From positions 248,001 to 312,000 of the forward strand of contig NZ_VLLI01000005.1 of the NCBI RefSeq assembly GCF_007830615.1: a stretch of DNA of 64,000 nucleotides, given 5' to 3'. Position numbers and translations under genes: made by a program. Positions 31,711-41,044 of this stretch are shown in pieces; the stretch's first letter is position 1, and each line of letters opens with the position of its first letter. The notes beneath the pieces were generated by a model. The model did not search any database. It saw only the letters and a program-made list of their open reading frames with translations, and was not told the DNA's origin. Source of the DNA: Mucilaginibacter frigoritolerans. GTDB lineage: Bacteria; Bacteroidota; Bacteroidia; Sphingobacteriales; Sphingobacteriaceae.

Positions 31711-32898
31711 ATGAATAGAGTAATATTAAATACCATTTTTATTAGTTGCCTTATTGTTACTGCCTGTAAAAAGAAGCAACCGCCTGTAAATCCAGAGGTG
31801 CCTGTTAATTTAATGACCTTAAAAGCAAAACGGGTTTTGTATTTTGATAAGTATCCTTCAACAACCCAGGCACTGAGTCAGGTTAATTTGCTGCCGCAGG
31901 TAACAGGTTCTATTACCGGCATATTCTTTAAAGAAGGTACCCATGTTGAAAAAGGACAAAAGCTATATGAAATTGATCAACGCCTTTATCAGGCAGCTTA
32001 TGACCAGGCTGTAGCCAATCTGAGGGTTTCACAAGGAACTTTGGTGCAATCACAACAGGATGCTGACAGGTACGAGTATTTAAATAAATATAATGCGGTA
32101 GCCAAGCAGCTTTATGATCACGCGGTTATTACGCTTGAAAATGCAAAGGCTACTGTAAAGGCTTCTGAACAGCAAGTGAAAACAGCTAAAACTAATTTGG
32201 CTTATTCTGTAGTTTATGCACCATTTACTGGAACAATTGGTTTTAGCCAGGTAAAGTTAGGAGATGTGGTGACCCCCGGAACAACTATATTAAATACAAT
32301 TTCGACAGATAGCCCAATGGCGGTTGATTTTATCATTAATGAAAAGAATCTGCCGTTTTTTGAAAAACTGCAGATCAACAAAGTAAATGTAGATTCATTA
32401 TTTACCATTTTGTTGCCCGATAACTCTCTTTATCCATACAATGGAAAAATATCAGTGATTGACCGCGCTGTTGATTCCCAAACTGGTTCTATACGGGTAA
32501 GGCTTGTTTTTGATAACCCTAAAGGCATATTAAGAGTAGGTATGAGCTGCGTTGTGCGCGTGCATAACCAGGAAACCACACCGGTATTGGTATTGCCAAG
32601 CAAAGCAGTTGTTGAGCAAATGGGCGAGTACTTTGTATTTACAGCAAAGGATAGTGTTGTAACTGTATCTAAAGATAGTTTGGCGAAAAACCCTAAAGCT
32701 GATGTATCTGGCAAACCAAGATTATTTGCGCATCAGAAAAAAGTGCAGGTTGGTCAAACTATTGGGCCAAATGTAATTGTTAAGAGCGGTGTTAATGAGG
32801 GTGAAAAAATAATTACTGATGGTGTACAAACACTTCATGACGGAGCGCCGGTAACAACTGCTAATAAAGTAGCGCCTACACAAGGTGGTAAACACTAA
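31711..32898 (+). CDS. RND efflux periplasmic adaptor (membrane fusion) lipoprotein
   Basis: A 395-residue adaptor. The signal peptide ends in the lipobox LIVTAC (Cys about residue 19) followed by KKKQPP, so the protein is lipid-anchored. The lipoyl-like barrel VTGSITGIFFKEGTHVEKGQKLYEIDQ, a coiled-coil hairpin (AYDQAVANLRVSQGTLVQSQQDADRY) and the second lipoyl half APFTGTIGFSQVKLGDVVTPG follow in order, then a membrane-proximal domain. It joins the inner-membrane permeases to the TolC channel. One adaptor serves two permeases here, so both probably share it. Confidence 0.95.
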   Translation: MNRVILNTIFISCLIVTACKKKQPPVNPEVPVNLMTLKAKRVLYFDKYPSTTQALSQVNLLPQVTGSITGIFFKEGTHVEKGQKLYEIDQRLYQAAYDQAVANLRVSQGTLVQSQQDADRYEYLNKYNAVAKQLYDHAVITLENAKATVKASEQQVKTAKTNLAYSVVYAPFTGTIGFSQVKLGDVVTPGTTILNTISTDSPMAVDFIINEKNLPFFEKLQINKVNVDSLFTILLPDNSLYPYNGKISVIDRAVDSQTGSIRVRLVFDNPKGILRVGMSCVVRVHNQETTPVLVLPSKAVVEQMGEYFVFTAKDSVVTVSKDSLAKNPKADVSGKPRLFAHQKKVQVGQTIGPNVIVKSGVNEGEKIITDGVQTLHDGAPVTTANKVAPTQGGKH

Positions 32899-32949
32899 CA
32901 AAAAACCAGGTTTCTTTATAATCTGTGTGTTTTAGATGATGATTAATGT

Positions 32950-35900
32950 ATGATTGCTAATACCTTTATTAAAAGACCCGTTACTGCTATAGTTATATCC
33001 ATTGTATTGGTAATAACAGGTACAGTAAGTATTTTACTTTTGCCGATTGACCAGTATCCGGATATTACCCCGCCTATTGTACAGGTTAACGGGCAGTTTA
33101 CCGGTGCCGATGCACAAACGGTTGAGCAAACCGTTGCCACACCTATTGAAGAGCAGGTTAATGGTACACCGGGGATGGAATACATGCAAAGCAACAGTAC
33201 CAACAACGGGCTGATGACCATGAATGTTACCTTTAAAATAGGTACCGACATTGACGTTGCCGCGCTGGATGTTCAAAACCGTGTTAGTATTGCCACGCCT
33301 TTATTACCGGCAGTAGTGAGCAGGCTTGGCTTAACGGTGCGCGCACTTAACCCCAGTATGCTGATGATGGTGGCTATTTATGCACCAAAAGACAGTCATA
33401 ATATTACCTTTCTGGATAACTACACCAATATCTTTATACAGGATGCGCTTTTACGTGTGCCGGGTGTAGGTAGTATCAGCAGGTTTACAGATGATTTTAG
33501 TATGCGTATCTGGATGAAACCGGATAAAATGGCATCCTATAGCTTAACGCCCTCTGATGTTATTGCCGCTTTAAATGCGCAGAACGTGCAGGTAGCAGCC
33601 GGTACAGCCGGTGTGCCGCCTCAATCGTCCAGCCAGACTTATGAGTTGGGTATCCTGGTTAATGGCCGTTTGAGCAAAGTATCAGAATTTGAAAATATCA
33701 TTGTAAAAACTATCCCTGCAACCGGCGAACTGGTTTATATGAAAGATGTAGCCCGCGTTGAGCTGGGTAAATTTACTTTTTCAAGTAATTCATTTGTTGA
33801 TGGTCACCGGGCTTCGTATCTGCAAATATACCAGGCTCCGGGTAGCAATGCGTTGCAGACAGCAAATGGTGTTTATACCGAGCTGGCTAAACTGCGCCAA
33901 ACCTTCCCAGCCGATGTTGAATACAGTGTACCATTCGAATCAGTTACCGTAGTAAAGGTTTCTATGCAGGATGTTGTTGGAACCTTGCTTAAAACACTTG
34001 CGTTAGTGGCAGTAGTAGTGTTTTTATTCCTGCAAACCTGGCGATCAACACTTATACCTGTATTGGCTATCCCTGTATCCATATTTGGTACTTTCTGTTT
34101 CTTTATACCGTTGGGCTTTACTATAAATACCCTTACCATGTTTGGTTTCGTACTGGCCATAGGTATTGTGGTGGATGATGCCATTATTGTGGTAGAGGCT
34201 GTACAGCATTATATCGACCATGATAAAATGTCGCCTAAAGAAGCTACTTACCAGGCGATGAAGGACATATCTGCACCGGTTGTGGCCATTGCGCTCATTC
34301 TGGCTGCGGTGTTTGTGCCGGTAGGATTTATTCCGGGTATAGTTGGTCGTTTATATCAGCAGTTCGCTATAACCATCGCTATATCGGTAATGATATCTGC
34401 ATTTATCGCATTGTCATTAACCCCTGCGCTTTGTACCTTATTACTAAAACCAACCGATCCCGACAGAAAACCAAATATACTGGACCGTGGCTTTATTAAA
34501 TTTAACGCATGGTTTGATCGTATTACAGCAAGATATACAGAAGGTGTTCGTAAAAGTATAATCGGGGCAAGATATATTATTATCCTTTTGCTTTGTGTTT
34601 GTATCGGAACTTACTTTATGTTCCAGCATAAACCGTCAGGATTTATTCCTTCCGAGGATGATGGAAACCTATACGTTACTTTTCAATTACCTCCGGCGGC
34701 GTCTACTGCTGCTTCGGTTGAGGTAATGCAGAAGATAATGAAAGTTGTTGGTGCAACGCCGGGCGTAGCGCATTATGCGGCGCTATCGGGCTTAAACGTA
34801 GTAACCAATGCCAGTAACTCTAATAACGGTACTATTTATTGCCAGTTGGCTCCGTGGGATGAACGTGGTGAAGAAAGCCAGCAGGTGCCGGGTATCATCA
34901 AGGTTTTACAAAAACGAATAGAGGATGCAGGTGTAAAAGATGCTAACGTTCAAGTAATACAACCTTCACCATTACCTGGTGTAGGTTCAACAGTTGGTTT
35001 CAGTATGCAGATTGAGCAGCGGAGCACCACCGATGATATTCATCAGTTTGAAAATGTTGTAAACAAGTTTGTTAATGATGCCAATAAAAACCCGGCAATT
35101 ACCAAATCATTTAGCTACTTTACTGCCCATACACCAAACTTCAACCTAAAAGTTGATCGTGAAAAATGCGAGAAACTGGGTGTAAATGTTTCTGATGTGT
35201 TTACCACCATACAGGCATTTATGGGTAGTTTGTATATTAATGATTTTACAACCTATAACCGTACTTTCCATGTGGTTGTACAAGCCGATACAGCGTACAG
35301 GGCCGATATAGCCGAAATGAATAAATATTATGTGCGTAACCAGGCAGGAACCATGGTTCCGCTCGGAACTTTAATTAGTTACACGCCTACTGAGGCAGCA
35401 CCGGTTATTTCACATTTCAATATCTTCCGCACAGCGGAAATAGATGGCTCGTCAGCGCCGGGTTACAGCAGTACCGATGCCTTAAATGCATTGCAGCAGC
35501 TGGCAGCCAAAGAATTGCCTGAGGGGTATACCTATGAATTTTCGGGATTAAGTTATGAGGAAGTAAAGGCCGGGTCTACCACCATTTACATCTTCATGTT
35601 TTCTATCACGTTCGTATTTCTTTTCCTGGCGGCGTTATACGAAAGCTGGTCGGTTCCTTTCTCTGTATTGCTCGCTGTACCGATAGGTGCATTCGGTGCG
35701 ATACTGGCATTGGAATTGGTTCCAAGTCTAACAAACAACGTTTACGCGCAGATAGGTTTAATAACGCTGATAGGACTTGCAGCGAAGAACGCTATCCTGA
35801 TAGTTGAGTTTGCCAAAGTGCGGGTTGACAGGGGAGAGGATCTGCTGAAATCTACACTGGATGCAGTAAGCCTGCGTTTGCGCCCCATTATCATGACTTC

Positions 35901-36210
35901 GCTGGCATTTATCTTGGGTGTATTACCACTGGTACTGGCAACAGGCGCAGGTGCAGTAGCCCGCAGAACCATTGGTTATACAGTTTTAGGCGGGATGCTC
36001 GCAGCGTCAACTATTGCGATATTCGTTGTTCCGGTATTGTATGTACTGATAACCAGGATGTCGTACGGTAAAGAAAGACTCGAATATCTGAAAGCCCACC
36101 ACGAAGAGTTGATGGAGAAAGAGCGAAAGGTTGAAGAACAAAATATTGACCCTGAATTGGAATTCGAGATACAAAAATCACGTGAACTGGGTAAATCTGA
36201 TAAAAAATGA
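32950..36210 (+). CDS. RND (HAE1-type) multidrug efflux permease 1
   Basis: A 1086-residue inner-membrane proton-driven transporter with the usual twelve helices and two large periplasmic loops. The start MIANTFIKRPVTAIVISIVL is canonical. The proton-relay pair D409-D410 lies in GIVVDDAIIVVEAVQ, and IGLAAKNAILIVEFAK occurs in the second half. Substrate range is unknown but HAE1 pumps export hydrophobic drugs, dyes or detergents. The last codons overlap the next permease by 4 bp (ATGA), so translation is coupled. The C-terminus has a charged extension (KERKVEEQNIDPELEFE). Confidence 0.96.
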   Translation: MIANTFIKRPVTAIVISIVLVITGTVSILLLPIDQYPDITPPIVQVNGQFTGADAQTVEQTVATPIEEQVNGTPGMEYMQSNSTNNGLMTMNVTFKIGTDIDVAALDVQNRVSIATPLLPAVVSRLGLTVRALNPSMLMMVAIYAPKDSHNITFLDNYTNIFIQDALLRVPGVGSISRFTDDFSMRIWMKPDKMASYSLTPSDVIAALNAQNVQVAAGTAGVPPQSSSQTYELGILVNGRLSKVSEFENIIVKTIPATGELVYMKDVARVELGKFTFSSNSFVDGHRASYLQIYQAPGSNALQTANGVYTELAKLRQTFPADVEYSVPFESVTVVKVSMQDVVGTLLKTLALVAVVVFLFLQTWRSTLIPVLAIPVSIFGTFCFFIPLGFTINTLTMFGFVLAIGIVVDDAIIVVEAVQHYIDHDKMSPKEATYQAMKDISAPVVAIALILAAVFVPVGFIPGIVGRLYQQFAITIAISVMISAFIALSLTPALCTLLLKPTDPDRKPNILDRGFIKFNAWFDRITARYTEGVRKSIIGARYIIILLLCVCIGTYFMFQHKPSGFIPSEDDGNLYVTFQLPPAASTAASVEVMQKIMKVVGATPGVAHYAALSGLNVVTNASNSNNGTIYCQLAPWDERGEESQQVPGIIKVLQKRIEDAGVKDANVQVIQPSPLPGVGSTVGFSMQIEQRSTTDDIHQFENVVNKFVNDANKNPAITKSFSYFTAHTPNFNLKVDREKCEKLGVNVSDVFTTIQAFMGSLYINDFTTYNRTFHVVVQADTAYRADIAEMNKYYVRNQAGTMVPLGTLISYTPTEAAPVISHFNIFRTAEIDGSSAPGYSSTDALNALQQLAAKELPEGYTYEFSGLSYEEVKAGSTTIYIFMFSITFVFLFLAALYESWSVPFSVLLAVPIGAFGAILALELVPSLTNNVYAQIGLITLIGLAAKNAILIVEFAKVRVDRGEDLLKSTLDAVSLRLRPIIMTSLAFILGVLPLVLATGAGAVARRTIGYTVLGGMLAASTIAIFVVPVLYVLITRMSYGKERLEYLKAHHEELMEKERKVEEQNIDPELEFEIQKSRELGKSDKK

Positions 36211-39200
36211 TTGCGAATACATTTATTAAAAGACCGGTAACTGCAATCGTTATATCAGTTGTATTAATGATTTCAGGGACGATATGTCTTTTTAACCTTG
36301 CTGTTGACCAATATCCGAATATATCTCCGCCAAGTGTTGGTGTAAATGCATCCTATACAGGTGCTGATGCCGAAACTGTAGAGCAAACGGTTGCCATCCC
36401 TATTGAAGAACAGGTGAATGGTACCCCAGGCATGGAATACATGCAGAGTACCAGTACCAACAGTGGTGGTATGAGCATTAGGGTAACTTTTAATATAGGT
36501 ACCAATGTTCAAATTGCGGCCTTGAATGTGCAGAACAGGGTGGGCATTGCTGCACCTTTACTGCCGGCTGTAGTAAGTAAACTAGGCGCAACGGTGCGGG
36601 CAAGTAACCCCGATCAGTTAATGCTGATCGCCATCTACTCCCCTAAAAAAACGCACGGAATAACTTTCCTTGATAACTATACCAGTACTTTTATTGAAGA
36701 TGCCATTCTTCGTGTTCCCGGAGTGGGTGACGTAAGCGCACGTACCGATCAGTTCAGTATGCGTATCTGGATGAATCCGGATAAAATGGCTTCCTATAGT
36801 TTAACCCCGGCTGATGTAAGCGCTGCGTTAACGGCGCAGAACGTTTATGTTGCAGCAGGATCGGTAGGGGCGCCACCCCAAAATAATTCACAAGCTAATG
36901 AAGTGGGTATTTTGGTAAACGGGATGCTCAGTAAGGCAAAGGACTACGAGAAAATTATTGTTAAAACCATACCATCAACCGGCGAATTAGTCTATTTAAA
37001 AGACGTAGCCCGCGTTGAATTAGGGAAATTTACCTTTTCGAGCAATGCATTTGTTGATGGTAACAGGGCCTCTACTATCCAGATATATCAATCACCCGGA
37101 AGTAATGCCTTGCAGACTGCTGATAATGTATACGCTGAGTTAGCTAAACTGAAAAAGTCGTTCCCTAATGATGTGGATTATATTGTGCCATTTGAATCGG
37201 TAACCATTATAAAGGTTTCGATGCAGGAAGTGGTAGGCACTTTGTTAAAGGCACTTGCACTGGTGGCAATAGTGGTATTCCTTTTCTTACAAAATTGGAG
37301 GTCAACCATAATTCCTATTCTGGCTATTCCAGTATCCATATTGGCTACATTTTGTCTTTTTATCCCATTAGGCTTCACCATAAATACGTTAACCATGTTT
37401 GGCTTTGTACTGGCCATAGGTATAGTGGTGGATGATGCCATTATTGTGGTGGAGGCGGTGCAGCATTATATTGATGAACAGCATATGTCGCCCAAGGAAG
37501 CTACCTACCATGCGATGAAAGAGATTTCGGCACCGGTTGTAGCTATCGCTTTAATTCTGGCTTCGGTGTTTGTTCCGGTAGGCTTTATACCCGGTATTGT
37601 TGGGCGTTTGTACCAGCAGTTTGCTATAACCATCGCTATATCGGTAATGTTTTCGGCTTTCATAGCCTTGTCATTAACACCTGCTCTTTGTTCTTTGTTG
37701 TTAAGACCATCACATCACGCTAGCCAAAAATCAAACTGGCTGGATAAGTTTTTCGACTGGTTCAACAGTGGTTTTGAAAAAATCACCTTTAAATATTCAA
37801 ATGGCGTAAAACGGAGTATCAAACACTCCAAATTGATTGTTATACTATTGGTAATGATCTGCGCAGGTACTATTCTTTTGTTTAAAACAAAACCATCAGG
37901 ATTTGTGCCTTCTGAAGATGGCGGACGTTTGTATCTTACTTATCAATTACCTGATGCATCATCAACTACTATGTCAGTAAACGTGATGGAGAAGCTGATG
38001 AAAATAGTGAGCTCAACGCCAGGGATATTGCATTTAACGGCTATATCAGGTTTCAATATACTAAACGGAGGTGCCAACTCCAACGCCGGTTCTATGTTTT
38101 GTATGCTTACGCCTTGGGATGACCGTACGACGCAGCAAACACAAATGCAAGGCTTAATGGATAACCTTAGAAAAAGGATTGCCAAAGCCGGTATTAAAAA
38201 TGCAAATGTCGTAGTGATCCAGCCGCCACCAATAAGGGGCATTGGTTTAGCTGCCGGCTTTAGTATGCAGATTGAACAAGGTAACTCAACCGATGATATT
38301 CATCAATTTGAGAAAAATGTACAGAAGTTTGTAGCTGCTGCGAAAAAGAATCCGGCAACATCAACAGCGTTCTGTTATTTCTCAGCGCATACCCCAAGTT
38401 ATAACCTTACTGTCGACAGGGAAAAATGCGAAAAGCTGGGCGTAAACATTTCTGATGTATTCTCCACCATGCAATCATACATGGGTAGTTTGTTTGTAAA
38501 TAACTTTACACTTTACAACCGTACATATCACGTAGTAATACAGGCAGATACTACTTATCGTGCTTTAATCAGCAATATGAATAAGTATTATGTGCGTAAT
38601 TCGGTTGGCAATATGGTGCCGTTGAGTACAGTTATTACCTATAAACCGGATATTGCTGCGCCATTGATTACCCACTTTAATATATTCCGCTCTGCCGAGG
38701 TTGATGGTTCCATACCACCGGGATACAGCAGCGGTCAATCACTGGATGCTTTGAAGCAGATTGCTACTAAAACTTTACCAAGGGGTTATACTTATGATTT
38801 TTCAGGATTAAGCTATGAAGAGATCAAGGCAGGTTCAATTACGGTTTATATATTCCTGTTCTCCATCATCTTTGTATTCCTTTTCCTGGCAGCGTTATAT
38901 GAAAGCTGGTCGGTTCCATTCTCTGTACTACTGGCGGTGCCTGTGAGTGCTTTTGGGGCTATTGTGGCGCTTTTCTGTATGCCGACTATAACTAATAACG
39001 TTTACGCCCAGATAGGCTTAATCACGCTGATAGGATTGTCTGCAAAGAATGCCATCCTGATAGTAGAGTTTGCCAAGTTAAGGGTTGACAGGGGTGAGGA
39101 GCTATTGCAATCAACACTGGAGGCTGTGCGTTTAAGGCTACGCCCTATTATCATGACTTCTATGGCGTTTATATTGGGTGTATTGCCACTGGTATTTGCA

Positions 39201-39515
39201 ACAGGAGCAGGTGCAGAATCAAGGAATACTATCGGTATAACCGTTTTGGGCGGAATGATCGCATCGTCAACTATTTCCATCTTTATTGTGCCTGTATTGT
39301 TTGTGTTGTTTACCCGCTTATCCTATGGTAAAAAAGAATTAGAATGGTTGCAGGCTAATCATGAGTTACTGATGGAGAAAGCCAAAAAAGTAGAGGAGCA
39401 GAACATCGACCCAGAATTGGAATATGATATAGCCCAGGCTAATGCTCAAAACAAAGCTGAAAGGGATGAAATTTACGGTAAGGTAAAAGACAATAAAGAC
39501 AAAGACGAGAAATAG
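36207..39515 (+). CDS. RND (HAE1-type) multidrug efflux permease 2
   Basis: A 1102-residue paralogue of the preceding permease, alike throughout (MIANTFIKRPVTAIVISVVL; GTPGMEYMQSTSTNSGGMSI; D409-D410). It evidently arose by tandem duplication but has since diverged in the periplasmic loops (for example PPIRGIGLAAGF against PLPGVGSTVGF). Both copies keep the relay aspartates and full length, so both should function, possibly as a heterotrimer or with different substrate ranges. The tail is charged (KVKDNKDKDEK). It is the last gene of the operon, followed by a strong GC-rich hairpin. Confidence 0.96.
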   Translation: MIANTFIKRPVTAIVISVVLMISGTICLFNLAVDQYPNISPPSVGVNASYTGADAETVEQTVAIPIEEQVNGTPGMEYMQSTSTNSGGMSIRVTFNIGTNVQIAALNVQNRVGIAAPLLPAVVSKLGATVRASNPDQLMLIAIYSPKKTHGITFLDNYTSTFIEDAILRVPGVGDVSARTDQFSMRIWMNPDKMASYSLTPADVSAALTAQNVYVAAGSVGAPPQNNSQANEVGILVNGMLSKAKDYEKIIVKTIPSTGELVYLKDVARVELGKFTFSSNAFVDGNRASTIQIYQSPGSNALQTADNVYAELAKLKKSFPNDVDYIVPFESVTIIKVSMQEVVGTLLKALALVAIVVFLFLQNWRSTIIPILAIPVSILATFCLFIPLGFTINTLTMFGFVLAIGIVVDDAIIVVEAVQHYIDEQHMSPKEATYHAMKEISAPVVAIALILASVFVPVGFIPGIVGRLYQQFAITIAISVMFSAFIALSLTPALCSLLLRPSHHASQKSNWLDKFFDWFNSGFEKITFKYSNGVKRSIKHSKLIVILLVMICAGTILLFKTKPSGFVPSEDGGRLYLTYQLPDASSTTMSVNVMEKLMKIVSSTPGILHLTAISGFNILNGGANSNAGSMFCMLTPWDDRTTQQTQMQGLMDNLRKRIAKAGIKNANVVVIQPPPIRGIGLAAGFSMQIEQGNSTDDIHQFEKNVQKFVAAAKKNPATSTAFCYFSAHTPSYNLTVDREKCEKLGVNISDVFSTMQSYMGSLFVNNFTLYNRTYHVVIQADTTYRALISNMNKYYVRNSVGNMVPLSTVITYKPDIAAPLITHFNIFRSAEVDGSIPPGYSSGQSLDALKQIATKTLPRGYTYDFSGLSYEEIKAGSITVYIFLFSIIFVFLFLAALYESWSVPFSVLLAVPVSAFGAIVALFCMPTITNNVYAQIGLITLIGLSAKNAILIVEFAKLRVDRGEELLQSTLEAVRLRLRPIIMTSMAFILGVLPLVFATGAGAESRNTIGITVLGGMIASSTISIFIVPVLFVLFTRLSYGKKELEWLQANHELLMEKAKKVEEQNIDPELEYDIAQANAQNKAERDEIYGKVKDNKDKDEK

Positions 39516-39581
39516 CATTCATTCTAAATCCCTGGCATTGATTAGCCGGAAAACAATATCTAATTAATAATCATGTAACAG

Positions 39582-39625
39582 GTGGCCGGCCGGATGGTAA
39601 CGCTACCCGGGCCGGCCACTTAGCT
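39582..39625. terminator. GC-rich terminator-like hairpin after the efflux operon
   Basis: Perfect arms GTGGCCGGCC (39582-39591) and GGCCGGCCAC (39610-39619) with an inner GGTA/TACC stem, followed by TAGCTTTT. It lies between convergent genes. The core is shared with the hairpin at 9885-9919. Confidence 0.7.
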
Positions 39626-39636
39626 TTTGTCGGGAT

Positions 39637-40875
39637 CTATCCCCAGAACAAATAGGATACAAATATTGCGGCAATAATTCCGGCAAAATCAGCTATAAGT
39701 CCTGCCGGTATGGCGTAACGGGATTTCTTTATACCTACTGATCCAAAATATAAGGCTACGATATAAAAAGTAGTATCGGATGAGCCATTGAATACGCATC
39801 CCAGGCGGCCTGCAAAGCTATCGGGGCCATAGGTGGTCATACCGTTAATCATCATGGCTTTTGATCCTGAACCGCTGAGCGGTTTCAAATAGGCAACTGG
39901 CATGGCATCAACAAAGCGTGTGTCGAGGTTAAGGTGTACAATAATCCAGCGCAAACCATCATTAATATAACCCAGCGCCCCGCATGAGCGGAATACACTG
40001 ATGCCCACTAGCATAGCCACCAGATATGGGATTATTTTTACTGAGGTTTCAAAACCTTGTTTGGCACCATCAATAAAAGATTCAAATACATTTACTTTTT
40101 TATACAGTGCGCCGGTTACAAATATTACGGGGATAGAAAACAACATTAAGTTGCTCGCCACTTTTGATACCAGGCTGATCTGTTCTTTGCTTAAATGGGT
40201 ATTAAAATACCAAACCAGTAACAGAATAAAGGCCGTTATACCACCCAACCAGCTAACAATAACCCTATCAAACAGGTTGATTTTTTGTTTAATGGAAACT
40301 GCTATAATACCAATCAAAGCCGCCACATAAGTTGCAATGATGCAGGGAATAAAAACATCTGTAGGGTCTTTAGCGTGCAGAATGGCCCTTTGGGCAATAA
40401 TGGTAACCGGCAGCAATTGTAAGCCGGAGGTGAGCAGTACCAGGTACATGATTTGCGCGTTAGACGCTGTTTCTTTGTCTTTGTTTAATTCCTGAAGACT
40501 GCCTATGGCTTTCAATCCTAGTGGGGTGGCAGCATTATCAAGTCCCAATAAATTTGCCGAAAAGCTCATTAATATTTGTCCTGTGGCAGGGTGGTCTTTA
40601 GGCACTTCGGGAAATAAGCGGCTAAAAAATGGGCCCACTATACGTGAAAGGAACCTGATGGCACCTGCTTTTTCGCCAATGTTCATAATACCCAGCCATA
40701 GGGCCATATTACCGGCCAGCGGCAGCGCAATATCCATTACCGATGCCTTTGATGAATCAAACATGCCGGATACCAGATGCATAAAAATTTCAGTATCGCC
40801 AAAAAATATGAGCCTGATCAACGCAATAACAAAGGCTATCAGAAAAAAGGCTATCCAGATATAATTAAGGGCCAT
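39637..40875 (-). CDS. SpmA/SpmB-like fused membrane protein (nucleoside-recognition domains)
   Basis: A 412-residue polytopic membrane protein with two nucleoside-recognition (Gate) domains, corresponding to SpmA (first half, ALPLAGNMALWLGIMNIGEKAG; LLGLDNAATPLGLKA) and SpmB (second half, SVKIIPYLVAMLVGISVFRSCGA; PLSGSGSKAMMINGM) fused in one chain. In Bacillus these affect spore-core dehydration; in non-sporing Bacteroidota the role is unknown, perhaps transport. Asn-Ala-Ala and SGSGS motifs are the family signature. It is divergent from mqnE and convergent with the efflux operon. Confidence 0.87.
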   Translation of the reverse strand: MALNYIWIAFFLIAFVIALIRLIFFGDTEIFMHLVSGMFDSSKASVMDIALPLAGNMALWLGIMNIGEKAGAIRFLSRIVGPFFSRLFPEVPKDHPATGQILMSFSANLLGLDNAATPLGLKAIGSLQELNKDKETASNAQIMYLVLLTSGLQLLPVTIIAQRAILHAKDPTDVFIPCIIATYVAALIGIIAVSIKQKINLFDRVIVSWLGGITAFILLLVWYFNTHLSKEQISLVSKVASNLMLFSIPVIFVTGALYKKVNVFESFIDGAKQGFETSVKIIPYLVAMLVGISVFRSCGALGYINDGLRWIIVHLNLDTRFVDAMPVAYLKPLSGSGSKAMMINGMTTYGPDSFAGRLGCVFNGSSDTTFYIVALYFGSVGIKKSRYAIPAGLIADFAGIIAAIFVSYLFWG

Positions 40876-41021
40876 GTGGGATTATTATTAAGGCTTTGAA
40901 GATAATGGTTTTTGATAATTAAAGAAGACATCTATTCCAAAAAAATCAACCTGACCTTGTATTCGAAATAAATTAATGGACTTATAAATAAATGTTACAC
41001 CATCATTACATTAACATTTCC

Positions 41022-41029
41022 TATTTTTG
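41022..41029 (+). promoter_or_regulatory. -7 promoter element of the mqn operon
   Basis: TATTTTTG, a TAnnTTTG match ending 15 bp before the mqnE ATG; the -33 region lacks a clear TTG. Confidence 0.45.
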
Positions 41030-41044
41030 TACAAAGTTTTTTGA

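Noticed and set aside
39637-40875. SpmA/SpmB as a sign of sporulation
   Set aside because: Fused SpmAB-like proteins are widespread in non-sporing bacteria; no sporulation genes are present.
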